Positions 26,373-41,062 of a stretch of 64,000 nt of DNA are shown one piece after another (the first letter of the stretch is position 1; each line of letters begins with the position of its first letter). The stretch covers positions 8,465,647 through 8,529,646 of the forward strand of contig OY365810.1 of NCBI GenBank assembly GCA_959347315.1, given 5' to 3'. The notes below the pieces were generated by a model. It saw only the letters and a program-made list of their open reading frames with translations. It had not been told where the DNA came from and made no database searches. This DNA is from Bimastos eiseni (taxonomy: Eukaryota; Annelida; Clitellata; Crassiclitellata; Lumbricidae). A program made the position numbers and the translations under genes.

Positions 26373-26850
26373 CAAAACAACTAGCGGATGAGTAACTTAA
26401 ACCTGTGAGATAAAAACTCTGAAAAGGTAACACTGGCAAAGCATCAGACAGATCGATATTTACTCTGCGTTCTAGTGGCGTCGCTAGGATAAGATTTCAG
26501 GAGAGGCAGATCATGGATAAGAGAGGGGCTACTGTATATCCTCCCCAACATCGAGATTTATTGTAAATAGCAATATAACAATAGCCATTTGTTTGTGACG
26601 ATACCATCATGGTCATGCAACAGCCTGTTTTGAAACTCAAAAAATTACACACAATACATGAGAAATTCTGATCATTACAGAACAGAGTGCAAATTAAACA
26701 CAATGGTTATTACGTGAGTAACCAACTGATAGATAGCTTTACCTCTATAACAGTAGATTTTTTCTGTATTCCTTCATGCTCTGAGGACATGCCGCTGTTC
26801 GCTACAGAAGCGTTGAAGCACTGAGTCATTTCGGCATCAAGCGCACAGCA

Positions 26851-27290
26851 TTACACTAAGCCACAGCCAAGTCGACAGCCATCACATCAGGATATCTAGA
26901 GAGGATGCGATAATCGAAACTTCAAACCCATCTATGGTTGCGAGATTAATAGAGAGGGTGCATCTAGTGACCCTTTTTTCAAAAATTGTGTGATAGGCTT
27001 TTGTCCCCAATTTAATTCTGTTCCATGTAATTAAATAAAATTTATGACAAACTTTCAAATTATTTGGACATCATCTATGTGGTCCACCACCCAATTCAAT
27101 TTTTACATTATATTGGAATATTGACTGTATGCGTGAGAAAAATCAGAACTTCTATTATTATGTTGTATATACATATAGATACTCTGTGCTTGTTTTAAGA
27201 TGATACTATATTCACAGTTAAGAACAGCAGAGTAGAATATATAGACATTTAACAGCATAATATATGCAAATTATGTACTATTATGTAATA
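26851..27290. other. no gene seen
   Basis: AT-rich sequence between block 3 and the decayed frame at 27300-28440. Nothing recognised. Confidence 0.4.
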
Positions 27291-27299
27291 GTTCATTCA

Positions 27300-28440
27300 A
27301 TAATGAAATATTAATCATGACCAATGACAGTCGGGCGATCTGGCCGTCAAATCAACATAAGTTTTGCAGTAACTTTCTTGCGTTTGCAAGTGTTTGGCTG
27401 TCTCCACTGGCCCTTCTCCACAACTTGCAAGACGTTCTGGTAACGTTTTCAGTCCTGGATGTTGCTAGGAAATCAGTGTTGAGTTTGACCACTCACTCGG
27501 CACTGTCGTTCACAAGCATCATATAGTGCTTGAACGTTCATCATTGAGAGTTTATACGATGCTGAATTTGGCCATTCTGCAACATTCTCAGTGAGAAAGC
27601 GTGGGTCTAATTGCAGACTACAAAATAGGAATCATGAATCAATGCAAACATGATCAGCCAGTGCTGTTGTGATAGAAATTGATTGTGGAAACTCTGTGCT
27701 GAAACAATGTTGAGACTCGAGAATGTCCGTGGCTGTCTTGATAGCCAGAAGGCTGTCCGCTAAGGTATGCCGCACTTTAGGTGGGAACTTGCTGCTCCAA
27801 AGAGCGAAATGCATCAGCTCTTCAGTGATGTTTGCTTGAATGCTGTACTTGCAATCTTGGAGAATTGAGGGTGCACATCTAAATGCATTAACAGAGAGTG
27901 AAAGAATATCAGGTCATTCCACGGAGCATTATAACAGCATGACGTCCACCAGACGCTATAAGATCAGTGTAGCAAAGTTGATGAAGTCTCTTACTTTATG
28001 AGTATCGTCATCCACCTGGTTCTGTGTAGTGCTCCTGGTTGCTTAAACCTTTCACTCTGTCAAGAAACACAGCGCCCAACTTCACATATTCGAGATAGTG
28101 ATCTCTACGAATGTGTAGTTCAGAATGAGCAACTTTGGAATGTTATCTCTACATTGATTAGTGAAGCTCATTGCCTTCTTGCTGAATGGACTGGATTCAA
28201 CTCGCAACAGATGATCAGGTGTATGTGAATGAAGCAGGTTAAAGTGTTTACGAAATCTTGCAATCAGAGTGACGGTTCTGACTTTGAAACCATCATTTTG
28301 AAGTTGGTCAAACACTTGACATTTGCCAGCCAACTGTAGGGTCTAAGAGATGTCTGTGCTAAGTTCTAACTGATCATCCATCGCCTTCTTGAAGCACCTT
28401 GGTGTAAGTCTAATTTTTTGCATTGTCATCGACCAGTTAT
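27300..28440 (-). pseudogene. decayed coding remnant, unidentified
   Basis: On the minus strand several adjacent frame fragments read like protein rather than random sequence: AHSELHIRRDHYLEYVKLGA (about 28130-28070), HAVIMLRGMT, MHFALWSSKFPPKVRHTLAD (27814-27755) and DPRFLTENVAEWPNSASYKL (about 27600-27540). They lie in the same order on one strand but are broken by stops and frame changes. The pattern recalls multicopy uncharacterised proteins of aquatic invertebrates that carry a GAMHHARWMAK-like motif, but I cannot confirm the family. Probably a dead copy of a transposon-associated gene. Confidence 0.35.
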
Positions 28441-31040
28441 AGGATCTTCTAATAGGTTTTCGTTAACGGATCATTGGAAGGTTTGCCTTCTCATAGACAA
28501 AACTAGTTTTTTTGATTTCCCATCTTGTACAACTCAAACATGCACTATCCTTGAGATGATACACTCAACAGCGCAGCACCTGAAGGGAAGATGGACTATG
28601 AGATCCAGTCATTTTAGTGTCATCATCAGTTCTTTTACCCCAAGCCATATTTTTTTTAATGATCTTCATATCACTATCTTATTCTTTTCATTATTAGCAG
28701 ATAAACCCAGTGTTATTTGTAATTCTGTACCATCATAAATTACTGCTGTGGTTTATGCTATTTTAATAATACTTTTGTTTTAAACATCAATATTCATATT
28801 ATGAGGTAAACCAATTTCAAATAACAATGGAACAATATAATGCTTAAATTTCCATGACTATAAACTGACAATTTATCCAAACGATTATTCATGCTGAAGC
28901 TGTAAACAGGCAGAGAATAAATGACGTAAAGTACAATTTTTACGCAGCTCGCAACATCTAGAACTAACACGCAGTGCAAAAATCCACAAAAGCCATAGAA
29001 TTGATACACAACAGCATTGTTCGTATATGCCAAAAGTTCTGATTTGAGTTCAAATTTCTAAAAAAGCTGGCAGAGTTCCTAGTGAGAACAAGTGAACGTT
29101 TTTGGACTAGGGACAAGCCATTTCTATGACATGAGGGCAATGGATGGACCTTAATAGGGATGTGAAATAGATAGCATGCATAATTGGCGAAGTTAATGTA
29201 ATACAATTGTTTTTAAAACATTTATGAAGCGCCCCTTCAAGATATCTGCTCAATCGTTTTCCAAGCTATGATGTTAAAATCATTACTAACGAAGTTAAGG
29301 CAGGGCCGAGAGGGGATGTCCAGTGATCAACTCAACAACAGTAGGCCTATGTTATTGGTGAGCTTGGTGAAGAAGTTCAAGAAGATGAAAGTGAAAATGT
29401 TCTGGAAAAAGAGTGACAATTTTAAACAAAACAACGGCTGGCTTGTTGTAAAAATAAAACTTTGGGCTGCTTAGTATGCTAATTGAGCAATTTCGGAATA
29501 TTTAGTGAAAAATTCTAAGAATTTATAAATCATGGCACGTGTGTTCTGTAACAGGCCTAATAAAATTCAACAGCATATTTTGCGAGGAAAAATTAATTCA
29601 ACATAGAAATGTGTACACCTGTAGGCCATTCTTGGTTTTAGGCTACAGGTCGACAAATTCAATTCGCAACAATTATTTGCTTCTCAGGCAGCGTATTATA
29701 CACTGTGTATGTAGGTGGATCTAGCCTGAGAAAAACAGTTCGTCTCGGCTCCTCTGGTGATTTTCACAATACATCTAATTATTGTAACCTCATTTAGCAG
29801 TAACAAATTGCCATAGGATATCATGCACATTATTATGAACTTCGCATTAGGAAAAGACCGCTGAAATAATATTAATGAGTAGGCCTACCTGGCTTTATCG
29901 TAGTAATTGGTATATCGGAAATTAGTGACGATATTTGACAATACGACGGATGCTGCTCTCGTCAGCACTTTTCTAACTGAAGATTATGCTTTTCAGGCGA
30001 GAGCTTTGTTCATATTGCAATGGAACGGGGTCTGGCCGACGTCTACCAGGATGACCACTAAAGCCGTCTAGGGAAGTCCTAGTTAGGGCCACTGTCCGCT
30101 GGATAAGGCTTCAGTTAATTGCAGCCTGAAGACTGACCATTTAAGGTTTTATAGCCTACTCTCATTTTGACGACACAAAAAGAAACGTCTTTCGATGATG
30201 CTCTTAATATCTGGAGAGAACAGTACTTATGTAGCGCCTATTCGAAAATAGCCTTTACCTCGATCACTTTACGGCTTACTGCGTCAATGGCTAACGGCTA
30301 ACCACTATGCTGCGTTAATGGCCGACGGCTAACCACTACTGTACGTTGCGTTAATGGCTGACGGTTCACTACTACGCCAATAGCTGACGATTAATGCTAC
30401 GAACGACTATTCGTACATCCCTAAGAGCCGAGTCTTCTAAGCCTCAACCCAATCTACAAAACTCCCTCTCTAGATCCTCTCTCACTGGCGATGACGCTCT
30501 CCTGTCGGAAATCTCTTCTATGGCTCTCTCCGAAGCAGGCTCTATTTGTACAATTTTACGGAAGATTTGCGTAGATTGTGGATGATGGGTAGACACTACA
30601 GTAGACACTGCATGATAGCAGATATCTACCGGTGTTAGATACTACAGCAGAGGTGTATACGATAGATAGGCGTACACAGTAGAAGGGCGTACCTGGTAGA
30701 TGAAGGGTGCATACAGCATGACAGTAGATGTCTACTGATGAGTAGATAGGCCCTACTACAGTAGATAGGCGGACACGGCAGATGAGGTACCATTGAACCT
30801 CTACAATGCATTAAAACAAACCAAAGCTTCTTTTAGCTGGTAAATTAGAGTTAATTCTTTAGTGTGCTGCCAATGCATGGTCATCCTGTCATGTGTGACA
30901 TTGCTTTAAAAAGAAAAATACTTCATAGACGTCGATGGCATTTCTTTGGCCTGCCATAACATGTCAGAAGAAAATCAAACAATAATTTATTACGGAGTCT
31001 TATCTTCTCTCACAGATTCTACTTTGGATCGAGGACTACC
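28441..31040. other. no gene seen
   Basis: No supported gene. A minus-oriented LINE stem-loop lies at 29222-29252 (AAGCGCCCCTTCAAGATATC). 30258-30400 holds a short imperfect repeat of GCGTTAATGGCTGACGGCTAA. 30590-30790 contains repeated GTAGAT/ACAGTAGATAGGCG words. Confidence 0.4.
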
Positions 31041-31144
31041 CGAAAACGATGCAATTATTCTGATTCAATATTATCGAAATCTTTAAATTATATTGATACA
31101 TTTTAAGGAACACAGAAGGAAAGAAAGTTTCCAATACATCCGCA

Positions 31145-33195
31145 ATGACATCGGAACACCTGAAAAGCTATGATTCATCAATGGATTACTTGGAATTCAA
31201 AAAGGTGCTTTTCTCAAAAAACGAACCCGTCAGGCATCTACACTGTGGAAGCTTCTTTGAGATGCCTATTTTGTATTCTCTTTCAAGCCCAACTGACATG
31301 GACATCATGTTCTATGACACGACTATCTGTGCAACTTATAATCAAGAAACTGTGCCAGCCAGGCGCGGGAGAAATGTACTGACAATTGACACAACAGACT
31401 GCCACGTTGGATTTGCAAGACTGAGAAATGGCATAGAATATTTTCGCAAACCGTATGACAACGATATCGGACCTGCCCGCACATATCAATTGCCCGTTCG
31501 GGACGCAAGCTCAAATTTAGCTCTGTTGGAAAATATGTTTTATAGATGGAAGGATGTTTCAATGTTTAGTAAGGATTATGTCTACGCTATATCCTGTCCA
31601 TTGTGGCCTCCGGACGCCACTGAGTGGATCACTCGTAAACGTTTGAGTGGTTGGCCAACAGAGGACATTGTTAAAGCAATTGTTAAAGGTGGATGTCATC
31701 TGGTTTCAAAACCTCATGGGAAGAACCCATATGATGACATTCAATGGAGATATTCATTCTCACAAGCTGAAACTATTTTAATACACAACACATGGACACC
31801 TGTACAAAAGTACATCTATCATTTGCTGAGAATCATTAAAAGAGACGTAGTTAGCAAGTGCGGAGGTGCGAATAATACCTTCATTTCCAATTATTACTTT
31901 AAAACATTGATGCTATGGGCATGCGAGGAAAAACCTTCAGAATTTTGGAAAGATGAACATATAGCAACATCTGTGAGATCACTACTTCTTCATTTCATTG
32001 AGCAGCTTACAGATAGAAACATCCCACACTATTTCATGCCAGCAAATAATATAATGGATGACTTGCCATGCAACACCGACATTAAAAATGAAGTCCGTTT
32101 ACTATTTAACTATGAAGAGGAAGAAATTTTAGGCATCGTAAGAAACGAACCAAAAGCATATAAGCTTAGTCCAGGCTTCATAGTTGTGTCAAATGATGTC
32201 TTATGCCCACTGTCGATGAAACTTTCAAGTATTGTTATGAGTGCAATCAAATATACGTGCTTACAGAAGTTTCGGTCGCACAGCAGCTATGGCTATATGC
32301 CTACCTTCTTTTTTCTGAGCTGCATTATTTACACAAAGGTATAATGATGCATCTTCAACTGTCGAAGTTAAATAACTGCGAGAATCAAAACTACAGACAG
32401 GATGTTATTACATCGGCCACAGAGTGGTTTGATCTGTCGATTCATAAGGTGGATTACGGTTTCACACGCATTCGATGTCAACTTGATTGGTCAATCTGTG
32501 AAATTAGCCACCAGCTTTGGCTATTGTACAATTATGACCCTTTCCAAGATCAAAATCCAATGGTCTTTGCTGATTCGTTTGTGCCTAGGTCCATGTCTAC
32601 AACTTGCTACATAAGAGACACAAATGATTTTGTAGAAAAACAATATTCACATTCAGCAAATTGCGTGGAGACTGGCATCTTTCCTAATTTAGTAAGGCTG
32701 GCACTGATCGAGATCACAACACGAATAAACGCGACTTATTGTGTCTGTTCCGCTTACAGGGTTAACTTTTTCTTTAATGCTCTCTGCGACTACAGAAAGT
32801 GTCTCGATCTGTGTGACGAAGTCATCGAAATGATGAAATGCTACTCACGTTTTAATTTGGAGTTTGCTGGCTTTACTCGTTTTCCATTGAGAATTGAATG
32901 GTATGGGCTATATGACAAGTACATCCAGAGTGTTCTTGAATTTTGCACTCTGCACAAAACATTAACAGTATCACTAGCATCCGGAAAGCCAATGATTCCT
33001 CCTGTTTACATCTGTCCTCTGCTCTATCTGAAATATATTCATACTCGGTGCTGTCTTATTCTGAATGAAACTGTTACAGACTTTGGTTTCAATTTAAATC
33101 CGTTCCACCGATATGCAATCGACAGCCTAAACATTATGGAGAGATTCTCCATAACAATTCTGCAAACTGCTCTAGATCCTGCGTTTTGCAGATGA
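31145..33195 (+). pseudogene. Mab-21/cGAS-like gene copy C, 1-nt deletion
   Basis: Intronless. The first 399 codons (31145-32344 with its stop) are in one frame; the rest, to 33195, continues in the -1 frame. The break is at the T6 run 32309-32314, where copy A has TTTTTTCC and copy C TTTTTTC. Corrected length is about 683 codons. The nucleotidyltransferase half is intact: GSFFEMPILYSLSSPTDMDI, KDYVYAISCPLWPP, KRLSGWPTED, GCHLVSKPHGK, and TGG at the codon broken in copy B. The truncated product would keep the whole nucleotidyltransferase region and lose most of the C-terminal extension, so a shortened active protein is conceivable. AATAAA at 33300-33305, 105 nt after the stop, is a good poly(A) signal and is absent from A and B. 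The 5' half is nearly identical to copy B, the section from about 31950 closer to copy A. Confidence 0.85.
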
Positions 33196-33299
33196 AATAA
33201 TGAAAAATATATTTAAACTACAATAATTGGTATAGCACATTTTAACAACGTCATATATAGTGGTACAAATCCTTTCAACTGTTATGTCTTTATGGCTTC

Positions 33300-33305
33300 A
33301 ATAAA
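33300..33305 (+). terminator. poly(A) signal of copy C
   Basis: AATAAA 105 nt downstream of the copy C stop codon. The aligned positions 3' of copies A and B lack it. Confidence 0.5.
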
Positions 33306-33309
33306 CTAT

Positions 33310-35730
33310 GAAACTAATGGCAATGGATATTAAACTAGCATATGGACAGGGCCCATACTCCATCATATGGTTTCAGAACATCGTCACTATTTCATGTTAA
33401 CAACCATCATAATTTTGATGCAACGGTGATCAGGGTCACATCGTAGGTCTAAAAAAATCTGCTTCATTTAATGTACTGTAGGCTACACGTTTACATGCTT
33501 GTGCATGTAGGTTCTGCCACAGAAACATTTCAGGTAGGCTAACATTATTGGCTCCTCGTTATTTCATTAGGACTACCTAAGTAATTTGTTTCATAGACTG
33601 CGTGTGACAGGTTTTGTTATTGTTAATAAATTATGTTCCATTGAAAAGTTTAATATTTTATTTCTCACAATAATTTGTTAGTTTCTCAAAATAGTGAAAA
33701 AATGCGTCAGCTAATATTGTTTCATTCTTTCAACGTTTTTAATAGAACCAAGGGCGTCCATGCAGAGGCGTCCGGAGGCAATTGCCTCCAATTTCAGGTG
33801 GGGGGGGCATTTTGGCGTCTTAGAGGGGAAATATCTTGTCTTCCTGGTACTTGGGACCGTGGGTTTGTTTCCATAGCTTAGTGGGGGATTGACACCCTGA
33901 ATAGAACACAAATGTGAATTGAAATAGGCCGACTACGTATAACACCTTAAGCCTATAATTATAAACTATGCGGCGTGTTGATGATTAAAAGGAAATTATT
34001 GTCAAATATTTGATGACTATGAATGTTTAGATCAAGAAATCGCCATCTCTTGTCATTTTCGTACCGAAATCACAAAAAAAGAAAAAAATTGTTAGGTCTA
34101 CCTTAAGGTAAGTTATTGGCCGAGAGCTAATCGAGAAACATTAAAAGTTAACATCTTAGAATACTGGTAACACCTATAGCTTCTGTAAAATACGATCTGC
34201 ATGTCAATATAATCGTCAAAGCATCAGGCAGTCTTCGTAGGCCTATCTCCGAAACTTCGAACATTGCGTGCTGAATAACAGGTACTTATATATAATTAAG
34301 TCTCTCGAGGGTTTGAACCTCCTGCTCATAGCACCGCTGCCACCATAAATTGGAAGAAGCGTAGGCGACCATGAACCAGTCATCCTCTTCCAGTAAAACG
34401 TACGCCATTGAGCCATTAATTTTAGTAGAATTCTCGATCCTCTGTTGACCACCATTTTTATACCTCCGAGATAGCTGTTCCCGCAATTTCGCTTTTGTGG
34501 GCGCTGTAAAAACGTTATGTTAACTGTTTTTACTATTTACTCTGATGACAAAACTCGGCCACAATATCATCATTAATCCTAAAACTCTTTCTCCACCACC
34601 AATTAACACTCAATAATAATAGGCCTACTAATTAGGCCTATTGTAATTATCTTGATGAATGTCATCCAACCTCCTCTTCCTTTTGCTCCTTCCTAAACGC
34701 AATCTTGATATGTTACTTTAGACCTAGGCCTACTTTAAAACTGCCTACACAATCGGTACCTTGATCCAATGTCCACTCAGAGCTTGATTAGGCTACACGC
34801 CTGCAATTCGATCACTGTTTCTTAATTTTTAGCGTCTAGCTCTAGGCCTAATAATTATTAGGACTATAATAGCTTGTCCAGTAAAAACGACGTCCCATCA
34901 AAATTTCGAAAATTTTTGTGTCATCTCTCATTATTCCCAGCCATGCAACATCTGCCTCAGGCTCTTCTGTTTATCTATCACTCACGCACTTAATTTCCAC
35001 CCAGAACTGAAGTGTCATATTTTCAAGAACTCACAGCCTAGACCTACGTACCCCATCAATTCGAAATTATGCCTTCTAACTCTCGCTGTAAGCTAAATGT
35101 TTCTATCCTGCCTGGACAATTACTCTGCCATCTCCCACCTTTCTGGCAACCTGAACTGGATCATCTGAGTAGCCTATACATGTAGCTAGCTACTATCTTC
35201 TTTACAACCCTCAAAATTGACGCAGCGCTTTTGATAAGCTAGTGCCCTAAGCTTCGCTCTCGAGGGGCGTATTGTAAGTTTGGAGAGCACGAATTTGTCT
35301 GCCAACAATCTTCTCGTCCTGCAAACATTATTTATCAACACTTAAGGGGGAGGCAAAAGTCAAAAGTCACAAAGGGTTGTCAAAGGCTGAAAATCACAAC
35401 TTGTTTTAGAAGTTATAAAGGCTCCACAAGAATGCATTGACATAATTTAATTATGGCGCACACCTTCACTTGCAGCCAACGTAAACAAACACTGCAAAGC
35501 AAAGGCGTTGAGTGTTTAGATTTTACCAAAAATAATTTGTTTCAGTGCTATTTTTTAATTTAAAACCATGTTGTCCTTCATTAAAGCAGTAAATCACGGG
35601 TAATCATCTAGTTTAGCGTATTTTATTCCACCAAAGGTTTATAAGAAAAAAATAGCGTATTTAATTATTTGGCGTGAATAGATGTCGAACTGTAGCTCAA
35701 ATGGAGACGGTATCGATGAAAAAGTATAAT
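33310..35730. other. no gene seen
   Basis: About 2.4 kb without a supported gene. A 16-bp perfect palindrome GGAGGCAATTGCCTCC lies at 33774-33789. GTTCCCGCAATTTCGC at about 34478-34493 matches a word near the end of the LINE fragment at 25960. TAGGCCTA palindromes are frequent (34620-34860). Confidence 0.4.
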
Positions 35731-35734
35731 GCGC

Positions 35735-36330
35735 AAGTAGAAACTGGACTTATGAAAGAAAATATGCTTAAGGAAAAGCTGGATTGATGTAAATATCATG
35801 CTTATGTAGAAGCCGGTTTGATGCAAAAATGCCTATACGACGGATGTAAACAAAGTTGTATATGTAAAAACTCGGTAAGTTATCGTTTTGAAGTACCAAA
35901 TTCAGACGAATGTCTCATAACTTAGCAGAAGCTGGATTGATGAAAAGAAGCATGCCTAATTAGAAGCTGGATGTGATGTTAAAAGTCATATAGAAATAAA
36001 AACAGGATGTTATGAAATGACTCCTGCTTAAGTATAAGCTGGATGTGATGGAAAGAATCATGTTTAAATGGAAGCTGGATTGAAGAAAAGTATTGTATTG
36101 ATGTCACAACAGGCAACCATGTACCAAGCTGCCATAATCTGATGCAATGAATCTGGTACGCTAAAACGATAAATTACAAAAAGTTCGATTGATGAATAAA
36201 AATATATCTAAATGGAAGCTGAATTGATGAAAAGAAATATGCATGAATAGAAGCTGGATCAATGAAAATATCATGCATAATTAGAAACTCGATTGATGAC
36301 AAAATGGCATCACGATGAAAGCTAATCGAA
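35735..36330. repeat. dispersed degenerate about 36-bp minisatellite, locus 2 (inverted)
   Basis: Twelve or more imperfect units of AGAAGCTGGATTGATGAAAA with a spacer like AATATCATGCTTAAAT. This is the reverse complement of the units at 22085-22325 and about 61255-61435. Unit spacing varies, so expansion is old. Confidence 0.75.
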
Positions 36331-36662
36331 TTTCTGATCAACATTTTTTAAATTAAATACTCTAAAATACACCTTTAAAATACTTTTATCGTCAAGTTTC
36401 TACACACAAATACATGATTATAATGAAGGAAATAAAATACGTTAAAATACACTGCATGCACACGAGGTAATGATTTACGCTAACACTCATGACCCTTTTA
36501 CCAAATTACTTATCGCACTGGTTTTTCTTTTAGTGTTTGAGCTCTTGTTACTGCCAGATTGTAGGATTAATGCTGTTCACTCGTGTTTCACAGCCGATAA
36601 TGGAGTTCAATGTTCAGTAACAACTGAGAGCAAATGATCTGCAATATAAGTACACCGTTATC

Positions 36663-39659
<2,997 letters not shown>

Positions 39660-39660
39660 T

Positions 39661-39765
39661 GAGAGTCGGCGATCTCGTTTGACAGGCGGGGATGCCCAAT
39701 GAGAGGGACAGGAAATGTGTGGTACAAACATATAGTGAGTCCCCTCTCTGTAAAAAGGGGGACCG
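39661..39765 (-). mobile_element. hAT-type MITE fragment at the tubulin 2 tail
   Basis: 39661-39700 (GAGTCGGCGATCTCGTTTGA, then CCCAATGAGAGG) is the reverse complement of the right end of the element at 45352-45509, and GTCCCCT...AAAAAGGGGGA continues the match. The other terminus is missing. Flanks CCAATAGT and TCAATAGA are possible degenerate 8-bp target duplications. Confidence 0.7.
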
Positions 39766-40319
39766 TCAATAGAGATGATATGATTGAAGAGGAGGGCGAA
39801 TTTGTAAAGGAGCAGGACAAGGAAACCGAAGATCTGACCAGAAAACCAAAAGCTATCCATCATTTCATTGATTATCAGGGCTATAGGCAGTTTTCATTGA
39901 AAAAGCATTGAAGTGGTTTAACAGTGCAAACTAACGACATGATTAGCTTTGTAACAAAACAGCCACTGACAGAATAGTACACCAATAATACATCGTAATT
40001 GGCATCACCACCCTTATGACACGTGCATTTGGAAGTTTTCGTGTGCGACGACGCTGTGCTGCATTAAATAGTATCAAAGGTTGTCTGCTCTTAGCAAACA
40101 TAAAGTCTCTTGGGTAGATAGCTGAATGGTAACTTGTAAGATAAATGGTTCAATCCTGTTCCACACAAGATTTTCTAGACCAAATGTCAAAGCTTATTGG
40201 GTGAGTGAATCCTGAACCCCTATAATCAATAAACGAAAACACTACCTCATGGAATACATCAGAACGCGATAGCTCAACCATCAAGCCACAGACTTCATCA
40301 ACAGACTACAATTATATTA

Positions 40320-40512
40320 CCAGCATATGGTAGGCCTATACTCCTGCCAGCATATCTTAGGCCTATACTCATGCCAGCATATCTTAGGCCTATATTCCTG
40401 CTAGCATATTGTAGGCCTATACTCCTGCTAGCATATTGTAGGCCTATACTCTCCTGCCAGCATATGGTAGGCCCATGCTCCTGCCAGCATATGGTAGGTC
40501 TATGCTCTCCTG
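40320..40512. repeat. about 27-bp minisatellite carrying TAGGCCTA
   Basis: Seven imperfect copies of CCAGCATATGGTAGGCCTAT followed by ACTCCTG. Each unit carries a (mostly intact) TAGGCCTA palindrome. The array directly abuts a beta-tubulin shard. Confidence 0.9.
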
Positions 40513-40580
40513 CGATCCTCGATATGGACGCTACTTCACCGTGGCTGCCGTCTTTAGCAGAGGTCGTATGTCGATGAACT
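40507..40580 (+). pseudogene. third beta-tubulin shard
   Basis: Encodes CDPRYGRYFTVAAVF then GRMSM, equal to residues about 303-325 of beta-tubulin, with one inserted codon. Similarity ends abruptly after ATGTCGATGAA. Likely a local duplicate of exon 4 sequence. Confidence 0.85.
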
Positions 40581-40764
40581 GGGCCCAATGCCCAGAACGA
40601 GGAGAGTGGGGACATCAAATCAACTTTATTGCTTACCAAAGAGAACACACGGTATACCCGCTCTCATTGGCCGATGGTATGAAAACGAAGTCGTTAACAA
40701 CTCCTTTATCCATGGCTGCCTCTCAGTCTAGCCTTAGGGATCACATATAATATTACATACATAC

Positions 40765-41054
40765 CAGGGGTGTAACAAGCGGGTGGCAGAGCGGCACCGA
40801 CCCCCCCTTTCAAAACTAGGGGTGGCGAAGCCCCCAGTTTTAGTGCTCAGTGCCCCATGTGTTCCCCAAATCGGTTCTTTTTTATGTTTCTCCAATGGCT
40901 TTTAAAGATGACTTCTGTTAAGATAATTTGTGCTCCCCCAATTTTTCAAATTTCTGGGGGTAACATTCAAAAAATGAGGCAAAAAAATGTGTGCGCTTCA
41001 CCCAATATTTTTGAAATTATGCCCCCCACTTTTCTAAACCTTGTTACACCTCTG
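40765..41054. mobile_element. hAT-type MITE, 290 bp
   Basis: Terminal inverted repeats CAGGGGTGTAACAAG and CTTGTTACACCTCTG (14 of 15 match). Flanking 8-mers ATACATAC (40757-40764) and ATGCATAC (41055-41062) are a near-perfect 8-bp target duplication, which with the CAGGG terminus indicates the hAT superfamily. No transposase. Confidence 0.8.
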
Positions 41055-41062
41055 ATGCATAC

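Larger units (their letters stand above)
25240..26850. repeat. segmental duplication block 3 (paralogous to 9440-10470)
   Basis: Same order as block 1a: GCTGTCCATAAACGACGTCA, truncated Mab-21-like relic, then GTGACGATACCATCATGGTCA and CGCTGTTCGCTACAGAAGCG. It differs by an inserted LINE fragment at 25469-26011. Confidence 0.8.

Noticed and set aside
28418..28738. 106-codon plus-strand open frame
   Set aside because: Overlaps the edge of the decayed minus-strand remnant and has no protein-like conservation that I can recognise.
40118..40160. tRNA gene (TAGCTGAATGGTA ... GGTTCAATCC)
   Set aside because: A- and B-box-like words are too close and no acceptor or anticodon stem forms.
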